Below, piece by piece: positions 26,400-35,347 of a stretch of 64,000 nt of DNA. The stretch spans positions 124,001 to 188,000 of the forward strand of contig CBIHRS010000003.1 of the NCBI GenBank assembly GCA_966212505.1. The letters are read 5' to 3'. Both the position numbers and the translations under genes were made by a program. The first letter of the stretch is position 1. Every line of letters starts with the position of its first letter. Under the pieces are notes generated by a model. That model was not told the DNA's origin and ran no database searches. It was given only the letters and a program-made list of their open reading frames with translations. The DNA comes from CAMLIZ01 sp966212505. Lineage in GTDB: Bacteria > Pseudomonadota > Gammaproteobacteria > Burkholderiales > Burkholderiaceae_C.

Positions 26400-27299
26400 A
26401 TGGTCACGAAAAAACCCAAAGGCCTTGGCCTCGGCCTGGAAGCGCTGCTCGGTCCCAAGGTGGCAGACACGCCGGCATCCGTCGCGCGTGACGGCGAGCC
26501 CTCGGTGCTCAAGCTCGATCAGCTGCAGCCGGGCAAGTATCAGCCTCGCACCCGCATGGACGAAGGCTCGCTGTACGAGCTGGCCGAGAGCATCAAGTCG
26601 CAAGGCGTGATGCAGCCCATCCTGGTGCGTCCGGTGGGCGGTCAGAAGTACGAGATCATCGCCGGCGAGCGGCGCTCGCGGGCGGCCAAGCTGGCCGGGC
26701 TCAGCGAGGTGCCGGTGCTGGTGAAGCCGGTGCCCGACGAGGCCGCAGCGGTGATGGCGCTGATCGAGAACATCCAGCGCGAGGACCTCAACCCGCTGGA
26801 GGAGGCCCAGGGCCTGCAGCGGCTGATCCAGGAGTTCAACCTGACGCACGAGCAGGCGGCCCAGGCCGTCGGGCGCTCGCGCAGCGCGGCGAGCAACCTG
26901 CTGCGCCTGCTCAACCTGGCGCCGCCGGTGCAGCAGATGCTGATGGCCGGCGACCTCGACATGGGCCATGCGCGCGCGCTGCTGTCGCTCGACAGCGCCC
27001 AGCAGATCCTCACCGCCAACGAGATCGCGGCGAAGAAGCTCTCGGTGCGGGATGCCGAGAAGCTGGTGGCCCGCGCCAGCGGCAGCGGTCGTCAGACGCC
27101 GCTGCTGCGGGTCAAGAAGGACAAGTCGCGCGACATCGTCCGGCTCGAAGAGGCGCTGGCCGACAAGCTCACCGCCGACGTCGAGATCCGCATCCAGCGC
27201 AAGACCTCGCGCGGCGAGCAGGGCGAGATCGCGATCCGCTTCGGCTCGCTCGACGAACTCAACGGCCTGCTCGACAAGCTGGGCGCCACCGAGCGCTGA
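26400..27299 (+). CDS. parB: Chromosome partitioning protein ParB
   Basis: A 299-aa CTPase that loads at parS and slides along DNA. The N-terminal start MVTKKPKGLGLGLEALLG is the ParA-interaction stretch. The CTP-binding motifs are GERRSRAAKLAG and ENIQREDLNPLEEA. The HTH region is LTHEQAAQAVGRSRSAASNLLRL, and a dimerization tail ends LLDKLGATER. Its cognate parS sites lie about 4-5 kb upstream in mnmG and rsmG. Confidence 0.96.
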   Translation: MVTKKPKGLGLGLEALLGPKVADTPASVARDGEPSVLKLDQLQPGKYQPRTRMDEGSLYELAESIKSQGVMQPILVRPVGGQKYEIIAGERRSRAAKLAGLSEVPVLVKPVPDEAAAVMALIENIQREDLNPLEEAQGLQRLIQEFNLTHEQAAQAVGRSRSAASNLLRLLNLAPPVQQMLMAGDLDMGHARALLSLDSAQQILTANEIAAKKLSVRDAEKLVARASGSGRQTPLLRVKKDKSRDIVRLEEALADKLTADVEIRIQRKTSRGEQGEIAIRFGSLDELNGLLDKLGATER

Positions 27300-27323
27300 A
27301 CCCGGCGGGCGCCGCAGCCTGCC

Positions 27324-28070
27324 TCAGCGTGCGGCGCGGCACATGCCCATCTCGCAGCGGACCTGGATGGTCTGTGCGCCGCATTGAACGTCGAAGACCT
27401 CGACGCTGCCCTGCCGGGCGCGCAACACTGCTTGCGGGCGCACGCCGCCCGGGCCCTCACAGCCGCGCTCCTTGGCGGCGCGCTCGGCCTCGAACGTGAA
27501 GCTGCTGGGTCGCAATGCCGGGTCGGCAGACATCGCGGCCGCCGGCTTTGCCGGGGCAGGGCTGGCCGCAGCGCCGGCAGAGACGGCCGATGGTTGTTGC
27601 ACTGCAGTGGAGCGCATCAACGGGCTGTTGACCAAGCTGCTCTCCATCACACCGGCGCGGCCTGCATCGGCCGACACCTCGGCCAGCTTCGATCCGGCGC
27701 TCAGCAACCCCATCTTCACTTCCTGCCAGACGAAGGTCGGCTGGCCGGCCCGGGTCTGGACGCTCAGCGTGCTGGTGTTCTCGCCCTTGGAGACGATCTC
27801 GTGCGTGCCCTCCGGCAGGTCGGCGATCAGATAGGTCTTGCCCTTGGTCGTCCCCGCGACCCGCCCGTCGACCGTGAGGTCCAGGCCGACCAGTGTGCCG
27901 AGGAATTCGTTGCGGTAGATGTACAGCCGCGACAGGCCCGGCGGCGCGACGAACTGCTTGGCTTGTGCGTCCTGGTCGGCAGGCGCCCGGGGTGCGGAGG
28001 CGCACCCGACGAGGCTCATCAGGATGGCTGCCGCAGCCAGTGTCGAAAGTGCCGTTCTCCTCTTCAGCAT
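27324..28070 (-). CDS. DUF2846-containing lipoprotein
   Basis: A 248-aa exported lipoprotein. The signal peptide ends in the lipobox SLVGC at about residue 22. The middle segment, RLYIYRNEFLGTLVGLDLTVDGRVAGTTKGKTYLIADLPEGTHEI, matches DUF2846 proteins. It is followed by an alanine/proline-rich linker and a C-terminal cysteine-containing tail (CEGPG, CGAQ, CEMGMC). The function is unknown. AGGAG lies 5 bases before the ATG. It converges with parB. Confidence 0.85.
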   Translation of the reverse strand: MLKRRTALSTLAAAAILMSLVGCASAPRAPADQDAQAKQFVAPPGLSRLYIYRNEFLGTLVGLDLTVDGRVAGTTKGKTYLIADLPEGTHEIVSKGENTSTLSVQTRAGQPTFVWQEVKMGLLSAGSKLAEVSADAGRAGVMESSLVNSPLMRSTAVQQPSAVSAGAAASPAPAKPAAAMSADPALRPSSFTFEAERAAKERGCEGPGGVRPQAVLRARQGSVEVFDVQCGAQTIQVRCEMGMCRAAR

Positions 28071-28402
28071 GAGACTCCTGTCCGATCGCATCGCGTGATG
28101 TTGAGGGACCGATCATAGAAGACGAAGTTGTTGTTGAAAAAACGCGGATCGGAGCGCGACTTCTCGATGGATTCGACACAGCGGGCCGCAACAGGCGCAT
28201 CATTGGGCCGTGTCCGTGAAGTTTTCCGATGCGGCGTCGTCCAAATGGGAACACAGTAGCCACACGAGGTACCAAGAAGAAAGACCGCTTGTCCACGGCG
28301 CCGCAAGACGCGGCGTTAGACAAGCCAGAGAGGGACGACGCGAGCGGCGCCTTCAGGGTCGATGTCGCAAGGGCACGGTCCTTGCTCAGACCCAAGGGCA
28401 CA

Positions 28403-28439
28403 CGAGAAGCGAATTGTTGGGTCAACCCCTCGCTTCTCG
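28403..28439. other. Stem-loop with 10-bp arms
   Basis: CGAGAAGCGA and TCGCTTCTCG are perfect 10-bp arms around a 17-base loop, which itself holds GTTG...CAAC. On the + strand it is followed by GTGTTTAG, a weak U-run. It may be the terminator of a small transcript or a protein-binding dyad. Confidence 0.5.
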
Positions 28440-28577
28440 GTGTTTAGTCCGCAGCCCAGCTGTGCGATGCTGTAGGCAAGACGAAAAAGAAGCTGAACGA
28501 CACGAGTCGCTGAAGACCGGAAAGCTCTGATGGCGCCCGGGCCAGTTTGAAAGGCCGGGACTTCATCAGAACTTCCC

Positions 28578-28614
28578 AGACGCAGGTGGCGCTTCACACG
28601 CGCGCCAGGCGTCT
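28578..28614 (+). promoter_or_regulatory. Leader hairpin beside prkA ribosome site
   Basis: AGACGC and TGGCGC (left) pair with GCGCCA and GCGTCT (right), separated by a small asymmetric internal loop and closed by a 9-base loop. The stem ends 6 bases before AGGAGG, the prkA Shine-Dalgarno. It could modulate translation or transcript stability. No conserved class is recognised. Confidence 0.5.
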
Positions 28615-28631
28615 TCCTACAGGAGGTCCGC

Positions 28632-30557
28632 ATGGACGACGTGATCAGCAGCTTTGCCGCCCGCTACGAACGCACCCGAGAGGAGGAGTTGTCGCTCGAG
28701 GACTACCTCGCCGAGTGCAAGCGCAACCCCTTGGCCTTTGCCACCGCCGCCGAGCGCATGCTCAAGGCGATCGGTGAGCCGCAGATGGTCGACACGCGCA
28801 ACGACCCGCGCCTGTCGCGCATCTTCGCGAACAAGGTCATCAAGCTCTACCCCGCCTTCGCCGAGTTCTACGGCATGGAAGACGCCATCGAACAGGTGGT
28901 GTCGTACTTCCGCCATGCGGCGCAAGGCCTGGAAGAGAAGAAGCAGATCCTCTACCTGCTGGGCCCGGTGGGCGGCGGCAAGAGCTCCATCGCCGAGCGG
29001 CTGAAGCAGTTGATGGAGCAGGTGCCGTTCTACGCCATCAAGGGCTCCCCGGTGAACGAATCGCCGCTGGGCCTGTTCGATCCGCAGGAAGACGGCCCGA
29101 TCCTCGAGAAGGAATACGGCATTCCGCGCCGCTATCTCAACCGCATCCTGAGTCCCTGGGCCGTGAAGCGGCTCGAGGAATACGGCGGCGACATCCGCAA
29201 GTTCAAGGTCGTCAAGCGCTACCCCAGCGTGCTGAAGCAGGTGGCAGTGGCCAAGACCGAGCCGGGCGACGAAAACAACCAGGACATCTCGTCGCTGGTC
29301 GGCAAGGTCGACATCCGCAAGCTCGAGACCTACGCGCAGGACGACCCCGACGCCTACAGCTACTCCGGTGGCCTGTGCCTGGCCAACCAGGGCCTGCTCG
29401 AGTTCGTCGAGATGTTCAAGGCGCCGATCAAGGTGCTGCATCCTTTGCTGACCGCCACCCAGGAAGGCAACTTCAAGGGCACCGAGGGCTTCGGTGCGAT
29501 CCCGTTCGACGGCATCGTGCTCGCGCACTCGAACGAGAGCGAGTGGAAGGCGTTCCGCAACAACAAGAACAACGAGGCTTTCCTCGACCGGATCTACATC
29601 GTCAAGGTGCCTTACTGCCTGCGCGTCAGCGAAGAGATCAAGATCTACGAGAAGCTGATCCGCGGCTCCTCGCTGGCCGAGGCCAAGTGCGCCCCGGGCA
29701 CGCTGAAGATGATGGCGCAGTTCGCGATCCTCACGCGGCTGAAGGAGCCCGAGAACTCGTCGCTGTTCAGCAAGATGCTGGTGTACGACGGTGAGAACCT
29801 GAAGGACACCGACCCGCGCGCGAAGAGCTACCAGGAGTACCGCGACTACGCGGGGGTGGATGAAGGCATGGCCGGCATCAGCACGCGCTTCGCGTACAAG
29901 ATCCTCTCCAAGGTCTTCAACTTCGACTCGCAGGAAGTCGCTGCCAACCCGGTGCACCTGATGTACGTGCTCGAGCAGCAGATCGAGCGCGAGCAGTTCC
30001 CGGCCGAGCTGGAGCAGAAGTACCTGGCGTTCATCAAGGAGCACCTGGCCACGCGCTATGCGGAGTTCATCGGCAAGGAGATCCAGACCGCCTACCTCGA
30101 GAGCTACAGCGAGTACGGCCAGAACATCTTCGACCGCTACGTCACCTATGCCGACTACTGGATCCAGGATCACGAGTACCGCGACACCGACACCGGCGAG
30201 GTGTTCGATCGTGCGGCATTGAATGCCGAGCTCGAGAAGATCGAGAAGCCGGCCGGCATCGCCAACCCGAAGGACTTCCGCAACGAGATCGTCAACTTCG
30301 TGCTGCGCGCGCGGGCCAACAACCAGGGCAAGAACCCGGTGTGGACCAGCTACGAGAAGCTGCGCACGGTGATCGAGAAGAAGATGTTCTCCAACACCGA
30401 GGAGCTGCTGCCGGTGATCAGCTTCAACGCGAAGGCCAGCGCCGACGAGGCCAAGAAGCACGAGGACTTCGTCACCCGCATGGTCGACAAGGGCTACACG
30501 CCGAAGCAGGTGCGCCTGCTCTGCGAGTGGTACCTGCGCGTGCGCAAGAGCAGCTGA
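28632..30557 (+). CDS. prkA: PrkA/YeaG serine protein kinase
   Basis: A 641-aa AAA+-related serine kinase. Walker A is GPVGGGKSS (111-119), and the kinase-like domain follows from about residue 400. It matches YeaG of Escherichia coli, which is induced in nitrogen starvation and stationary phase. A near-perfect AGGAGG lies 6 bases before the ATG. It is the first of three genes (prkA-yeaH-spoVR) with gaps of 34 and 19 bases, a co-conserved stress module across bacteria. Confidence 0.96.
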   Translation: MDDVISSFAARYERTREEELSLEDYLAECKRNPLAFATAAERMLKAIGEPQMVDTRNDPRLSRIFANKVIKLYPAFAEFYGMEDAIEQVVSYFRHAAQGLEEKKQILYLLGPVGGGKSSIAERLKQLMEQVPFYAIKGSPVNESPLGLFDPQEDGPILEKEYGIPRRYLNRILSPWAVKRLEEYGGDIRKFKVVKRYPSVLKQVAVAKTEPGDENNQDISSLVGKVDIRKLETYAQDDPDAYSYSGGLCLANQGLLEFVEMFKAPIKVLHPLLTATQEGNFKGTEGFGAIPFDGIVLAHSNESEWKAFRNNKNNEAFLDRIYIVKVPYCLRVSEEIKIYEKLIRGSSLAEAKCAPGTLKMMAQFAILTRLKEPENSSLFSKMLVYDGENLKDTDPRAKSYQEYRDYAGVDEGMAGISTRFAYKILSKVFNFDSQEVAANPVHLMYVLEQQIEREQFPAELEQKYLAFIKEHLATRYAEFIGKEIQTAYLESYSEYGQNIFDRYVTYADYWIQDHEYRDTDTGEVFDRAALNAELEKIEKPAGIANPKDFRNEIVNFVLRARANNQGKNPVWTSYEKLRTVIEKKMFSNTEELLPVISFNAKASADEAKKHEDFVTRMVDKGYTPKQVRLLCEWYLRVRKSS

Positions 30558-30591
30558 GGACAGGCCTGACACTCAAGGAAAGGTATCGTCC

Positions 30592-31878
30592 ATGCTCCAC
30601 CAGATCATCGATCGACGTCTTGCTGGCAAGAACAAGTCGATCGGCAATCGCGAGCGCTTCCTGCGCCGCTACAAGGAGCAGATCCGCGAAGCGGTGCGGC
30701 GGGCGGTCGACGGGCGCGGCATTCGCGACATGGAGCGCGGCGAGGACATCCACATCCCCAAGCGCGACATCAGCGAGCCGGTGTTCGGCCATGGCCAGGG
30801 CGGGGTGCGCGAGATCGTGCACCCCGGCAACCAGGAATACGTCAAGGGCGACCGCATCGAGCGGCCCAAGGGCGGTGGCGGCGGCGGCTCCGGCCGCGGC
30901 CAGGCCAGCGACCAGGGCGAGGGGGAGGACGACTTCGTCTTCCACCTCAGCAAGGAAGAGTTCATGCAGGTCTTCTTCGACGACCTGGCCTTGCCCAACC
31001 TCGAGCGCACGCAGCTGGCCGAGACGCCGGAGTGGAAATCGCACCGCGCCGGCTTCACCAGTGACGGCACGCCGAACAACCTGCACGTGGTGCGCTCGAT
31101 GCGTGGCGCCATCGGCCGCCGCATCGCCATCGGCGCCGGATCGCGCGGTGAATTGCGCGAGCTCGAGAAGCACCTCGACGAGCTGATCCGCGACCGCAGG
31201 CCCGGTGATGCCGAGCAGGCGCAGGCCATCGCCGAGACCGAGGCCAAGATCGTGCTGCTGCGCGAGCGCATCGGCCGCATCCCCTACCTCGATCCGATCG
31301 ACCTGCGCTACCGCAGCCGCGTGCGCGTGCCGGTGCCCACCAGCAAGGCGGTGATGTTCTGCCTGATGGACGTGTCCGGCTCGATGGACGAGGCACGCAA
31401 GGATCTCGCGAAACGCTTCTTCATCCTGCTGTACCTGTTCCTGACGCGGCACTACGAGAAGATCGACATCGTCTTCATCCGGCACCACACCCAAGCGCAG
31501 GAAGTCGACGAGCAGAACTTCTTCCATGCCACCGAAACCGGCGGCACCGTGGTGTCGAGCGCGCTGGTGCTGATGGAAGAGATCATCCGCGCGCGCTACC
31601 CCAGCGGCGAATGGAACATCTACGGTGCGCAGGCGAGCGATGGCGACAACTGGCACCACGACAGCGGCCGCTGCCGCGAGCTGCTGGCCGACAAGATCCT
31701 GCCGCTGTGCCGCTACTACGCCTATGTGCAGGTGGCCGAGGAAGAGCAGAACCTGTGGGAAGAGTATTCCCAGCTGGTCGGCGAGGTGAAGCACTTCGCG
31801 ATGCGCAAGGTCACCGAGGCCTCGCAGATCTACCCGGTGTTCCGCGAGCTGTTCAAGAAGGAAGGCACCCCCGCCTGA
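30592..31878 (+). CDS. yeaH: YeaH/DUF444 von Willebrand-like protein
   Basis: A 428-aa DUF444 protein. The C-terminal half has a von Willebrand A-type metal site, DVSGSMDEARKDLAKRFF, and a basic N-terminal region. A glycine-rich linker (GGGGGGSGRGQA) lies at about residues 92-103. It accompanies PrkA and SpoVR, and probably serves as their partner or substrate. The biochemical role is not established. Confidence 0.95.
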   Translation: MLHQIIDRRLAGKNKSIGNRERFLRRYKEQIREAVRRAVDGRGIRDMERGEDIHIPKRDISEPVFGHGQGGVREIVHPGNQEYVKGDRIERPKGGGGGGSGRGQASDQGEGEDDFVFHLSKEEFMQVFFDDLALPNLERTQLAETPEWKSHRAGFTSDGTPNNLHVVRSMRGAIGRRIAIGAGSRGELRELEKHLDELIRDRRPGDAEQAQAIAETEAKIVLLRERIGRIPYLDPIDLRYRSRVRVPVPTSKAVMFCLMDVSGSMDEARKDLAKRFFILLYLFLTRHYEKIDIVFIRHHTQAQEVDEQNFFHATETGGTVVSSALVLMEEIIRARYPSGEWNIYGAQASDGDNWHHDSGRCRELLADKILPLCRYYAYVQVAEEEQNLWEEYSQLVGEVKHFAMRKVTEASQIYPVFRELFKKEGTPA

Positions 31879-31897
31879 GGGTGCCGCGAGGACTCTT

Positions 31898-33514
31898 ATG
31901 AGCACGACGTTCGAGAACCGCCGACAGATCGGCGCCGCGCCGCGGCCGGACGGCTACGGCGGCCGCCGCAAGCAGACGCCGCTGCGCCAGCCGCTGCCGC
32001 TGAAGGAGCGCCCGTCGGGACCGCTGCCCGGGCCCAGCGACTGGACCTTCGAGCTGATCCACGAGTACCACGACGTGATCAAGGCCACGGCCCAGCGCTA
32101 CGGCCTCGACACCTATCCCAATCAGCTCGAGGTCATCACGGCCGAGCAGATGATGGATGCCTATGCCAGCGTCGGCATGCCGGTGAACTACCGGCACTGG
32201 AGCTACGGCAAGGAGTTCATCTCCACCGAGAAGAACTACCGGCGCGGCCACATGGGCCTGGCCTACGAGATCGTCATCAACTCGAACCCCTGCATCAGCT
32301 ACCTGATGGAGGAGAACACGATGGCGATGCAGGCGCTGGTGATCGCGCATGCCGCCTACGGCCACAACAGCTTCTTCAAGGGCAACTACCTGTTCCGCAT
32401 GTGGACCGATGCGTCGTCGATCATCGACTACCTGGTCTATGCCAAGAACTACATCGCCGAATGCGAGGAGCGCCATGGCATCGATGCGGTGGAAGAGCTG
32501 CTCGACAGCTGCCATGCGCTGCAGAACCACGGCGTCGACCGCTACCGCCGGCCGCAGAAGCTGAGCCTCGCGCAGGAGCAGGCGCGCCGCGCCGACCGCG
32601 AAGCCTATGCGCAGCAGCAGATCAACGACCTGTGGCGCACGCTGCCCAAGAAGGCCGAAAAGGCCGAAGAGGCAGCGGCCGAGCGGCGCTTCCCGAGCGA
32701 GCCGCAGGAGAACCTGCTGTACTTCATCGAGAAGAACGCGCCGCTGCTCGAGCCCTGGCAGCGCGAGATCGTGCGCATCGTGCGCAAGGTGGCGCAGTAT
32801 TTCTATCCGCAGCGGCAGACGCAGGTGATGAACGAGGGCTGGGCCACGTTCTGGCACCACAAGCTGCTGAACACGATGTACGACGACGGCTACCTCACCG
32901 ACGGCGTGATGATCGAGTGGCTGAAGTCGCACACCAACGTGGTTTTCCAGCCGCCGGTCGGGCATCCGGCCTACAGCGGCATCAACCCGTATGCGCTGGG
33001 CTTCGCGATGTACACCGACATCAAGCGCATCTGCGAGAACCCCACCGAAGAAGACCGCCAGTGGTTCCCCGACATCGCCGGCAGCGACTGGCTGCCGACG
33101 CTCGACCACGCGATGCGCAACTTCAAGGACGAGAGCTTCGTCGGCCAGTACCTCAGCCCGCAGCTGATGCGCGAGTTCCGGCTGTTCTCGATCCTCGACG
33201 ACGAGAAGGAAAACGAGCTCGAGGTGTCAGCCATCCACGACGAGTCGGGTTACCGCCGCGTGCGCGAGGCCTTGTCGCGGCAATACGACCTGGGCTCGCG
33301 CGAGCCCAACATCCAGGTGTGGAACGTCAACCTGCGCGGCGACCGTTCATTGACGCTGCGACACACGCAGCACAACGACCGGCCGCTGCACGACACCGCG
33401 CAGGAGGTGCTGAAGCACGTGGCCCGGCTGTGGGGCTTCGGCGTGCACCTGGAGAGCGTGAACGGCAAGGGTGAGCTGACCCGTCGCTGGACGGTGCAAC
33501 CGCCGAACGAATAG
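31898..33514 (+). CDS. SpoVR/YcgB family protein
   Basis: A 538-aa SpoVR-like protein with the characteristic blocks WSYGKEFISTEKNYRRG, CISYLMEENTMAMQALVIAHAAYGHNSFFKGNYLF, and NEGWATFWHHKL. These contain conserved His and Glu residues that look like a metal site. In Bacillus SpoVR is needed for spore cortex formation; in non-sporulating proteobacteria it goes with PrkA and YeaH in stress adaptation. It ends the three-gene operon and converges with the lactate dehydrogenase-like gene, 6 bases away. Confidence 0.95.
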   Translation: MSTTFENRRQIGAAPRPDGYGGRRKQTPLRQPLPLKERPSGPLPGPSDWTFELIHEYHDVIKATAQRYGLDTYPNQLEVITAEQMMDAYASVGMPVNYRHWSYGKEFISTEKNYRRGHMGLAYEIVINSNPCISYLMEENTMAMQALVIAHAAYGHNSFFKGNYLFRMWTDASSIIDYLVYAKNYIAECEERHGIDAVEELLDSCHALQNHGVDRYRRPQKLSLAQEQARRADREAYAQQQINDLWRTLPKKAEKAEEAAAERRFPSEPQENLLYFIEKNAPLLEPWQREIVRIVRKVAQYFYPQRQTQVMNEGWATFWHHKLLNTMYDDGYLTDGVMIEWLKSHTNVVFQPPVGHPAYSGINPYALGFAMYTDIKRICENPTEEDRQWFPDIAGSDWLPTLDHAMRNFKDESFVGQYLSPQLMREFRLFSILDDEKENELEVSAIHDESGYRRVREALSRQYDLGSREPNIQVWNVNLRGDRSLTLRHTQHNDRPLHDTAQEVLKHVARLWGFGVHLESVNGKGELTRRWTVQPPNE

Positions 33515-33520
33515 CGCCGG

Positions 33521-34942
33521 TCAGACTGAAAAGATCTTTCCGGGATTCATGATGTTCCGGGGATCGAGCGCGCGCTTGAGCGTGCGCATCATCTCGATCG
33601 CGCCGGCACCGGCCTCGTCGACGAGGAAGCCCATCTTGTGCAGCCCGATGCCGTGCTCACCGGTGCAGGTGCCTTCGAGCCGCAGCGCGCGCTGCACGAG
33701 CTGGAAGCTCAGCCGCTCGGCCAGCTCGCGCTCGGCCGGGATATCGGGGTCGAGCAAATAGCCGACGTGGAAGTTGCCGTCGCCCACGTGGCCGACGACG
33801 AAGTAGGGCAGGCCGCTCGCATCCGCCTCGGCCATCGTCTCGCTCACGCATTCGGCAAGGCTCGAGATCGGCACGCAGGTGTCGGTGGTCACGCAACGGC
33901 AGCCGGGCTTCATCTGCAGCGCCGACAGGTAGGCGTGGTGGCGCGCGGTCCATAGGCGGGTACGCTCTTCTGGCGTAGTGGCCCATTGGAAGTCCTCGCC
34001 GCCGTTCTCGCGCGCGATCTCCTGCACCGTTTCGGCCTGCTCCTTCACGCCGCCTTCGCTGCCGTGGAACTCCATCAGCAGCATCGGCGATTCGCGCAGG
34101 CCCAGCTTGTCGTGCCGGTTCACCGCGCGCACCGCATTGCTGTCGAGCAGCTCGCAGCGTGCGATCGGCACGCCCATCTGGATGATCTGGATCGTGGTGT
34201 CGACCGCCGCCTCGACCGTCGGAAAGTGGCAGATCGCTGCCGAGATCGCCTCGGGCAGCGGATACAGCCGCAGCGTGACCTCGGTCATCACGCCCAAGGT
34301 GCCCTCGCTGCCGACGAACAGCCGCGTGAGGTCGTAGCCCGCGCTGGACTTGCGAGCCCGCGTGCCGGTGTGGATGACCTCGCCGCTGGCGGTGACGACG
34401 GTGAGGCCGAGCACGTTCTCGCGCATCGTGCCGTAGCGCACGGCGTTGGTGCCGCTCGCCCGCGTGGCGGCCATGCCACCGAGCGATGCGTCGGCGCCGG
34501 GGTCGATCGGGAAGAACAGGCCGGTGTGGCGGATCTCGTTGTTCAGCTGCATGCGCGTGACGCCGGCCTGCACGGTGACCGTGAGGTCTTCGGGGTTCAC
34601 GCGCAGGATCCGGTTCATGCGCGACAGGTCGATGCTGACGCCGCCTTGCACGGCGAGCAGATGGCCTTCGAGTGACGAGCCGGCGCCATAGGGAATGACC
34701 GGCACCGAGTGTTCTTGCGCGAGGCCGACGACGAAGGCGACCTCCTCGGTGCTCTCGCAATACACCACCGCATCGGGCGGCGGCACATCGAACACCGACT
34801 CGTCGCGTCCATGCTGCTCGCGTACCGCCATCGCGGTGGAGCAGCGCTCGCCGAAGCGGCTGCGCAGCGCCTCGAGCATCGCCGCCGGCATCGGCCTCGG
34901 CTCCAGGTGCGGCAGATGGTGGGCGGGCAGCGGCGCGTTCAT
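33521..34942 (-). CDS. FAD-linked D-lactate dehydrogenase (GlcD/LDHD-like)
   Basis: A 473-aa flavoprotein of the VAO family. FAD-binding PCMH features are VIPYGAGSSLEGHLLAVQGGVSIDLSRMNRI, SLGGMAATRASGTNAVRYGTMRENVLGL and FVGSEGTLGVMTEVTLRL. The C-terminal cap ends CTGEHGIGLHKM and LDPRNIMNPGKIF. It probably oxidizes D-lactate (or D-2-hydroxyglutarate or glycolate) and passes electrons to cytochrome or quinone. No accompanying iron-sulfur subunit gene is present, favouring the single-subunit LDHD form. Confidence 0.92.
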   Translation of the reverse strand: MNAPLPAHHLPHLEPRPMPAAMLEALRSRFGERCSTAMAVREQHGRDESVFDVPPPDAVVYCESTEEVAFVVGLAQEHSVPVIPYGAGSSLEGHLLAVQGGVSIDLSRMNRILRVNPEDLTVTVQAGVTRMQLNNEIRHTGLFFPIDPGADASLGGMAATRASGTNAVRYGTMRENVLGLTVVTASGEVIHTGTRARKSSAGYDLTRLFVGSEGTLGVMTEVTLRLYPLPEAISAAICHFPTVEAAVDTTIQIIQMGVPIARCELLDSNAVRAVNRHDKLGLRESPMLLMEFHGSEGGVKEQAETVQEIARENGGEDFQWATTPEERTRLWTARHHAYLSALQMKPGCRCVTTDTCVPISSLAECVSETMAEADASGLPYFVVGHVGDGNFHVGYLLDPDIPAERELAERLSFQLVQRALRLEGTCTGEHGIGLHKMGFLVDEAGAGAIEMMRTLKRALDPRNIMNPGKIFSV

Positions 34943-35074
34943 GGCGACTCTCCAGAGGGTGTCCGGCTCATTCTAGGCAGCGGCTTGCGCAGGGTCATTC
35001 ATGCATCGCACAAGCCTTGATCCCGACGACGCCGAGTGCCAATATCGGCTTCCGATCAACCGGTGGAGGCAGCA

Positions 35075-35314
35075 ATGACCGAAACGGGATGGTGGATTCT
35101 CCTGGGCGTGATGCTGCTGGCCCTGTGCGCCAGCGCCGTGCGATTCGACGTATGGTGGGCCCTGCTGCGCGAGCGCTTCACGCCGCCGCAGCGCGAGCCG
35201 GATGCCGAAGCCGGCGCCGAGCCTGAACGGCGCTCAGCATCGCCAGGTCGGCGCGCCCATCACGCGGCGCCGCACCAGCGGCCGGCGTTTCACCGCAGCG
35301 GCCGCCGCGGTTGA
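35075..35314 (+). CDS. Small single-helix membrane protein, 79 aa
   Basis: Starts MTETGWWILLGVMLLALCAS with one N-terminal membrane helix (about residues 5-22), then a polar, arginine/proline-rich tail. GGAGG lies 5 bases before the ATG. No family is recognised. It sits just upstream of the cobalamin adenosyltransferase gene and in the same direction, 33 bases apart, so it is probably co-transcribed. Confidence 0.6.
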   Translation: MTETGWWILLGVMLLALCASAVRFDVWWALLRERFTPPQREPDAEAGAEPERRSASPGRRAHHAAPHQRPAFHRSGRRG

Positions 35315-35347
35315 GGCCGGTGGCGGCGGGCGGTTTACGATCGCCGC

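Larger units (their letters stand above)
28071..28631. other. 561-base intergenic region before prkA
   Basis: This is the longest gap in the window and lies between divergent genes. Its base composition is visibly lower in GC than its neighbours. No frame in it has family-like composition or a good ribosome site. It holds two notable inverted repeats (28403-28439 and 28578-28614), listed separately. I found no convincing sigma-54 or sigma-70 boxes. It probably contains the leader and promoter of the prkA operon and possibly a small RNA. Confidence 0.5.

Noticed and set aside
28210..28530. Short frames in the gap before prkA
   Set aside because: Arginine-rich composition, no ribosome site and no family likeness; treated as non-coding.
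28500..28631. Sigma-54 promoter for the prkA operon
   Set aside because: In E. coli yeaG is nitrogen-controlled, so I looked for TGGCAC-N5-TTGC. No acceptable match was found.
28617..30572. A 651-codon open frame antisense to prkA
   Set aside because: A codon-position mirror of prkA, rich in Leu/Val/His with no domain; rejected.
35313..35347. Cobalamin riboswitch before the adenosyltransferase gene
   Set aside because: The gap is only 33 bases, and no B12-box-like sequence is present there or before the small gene upstream.
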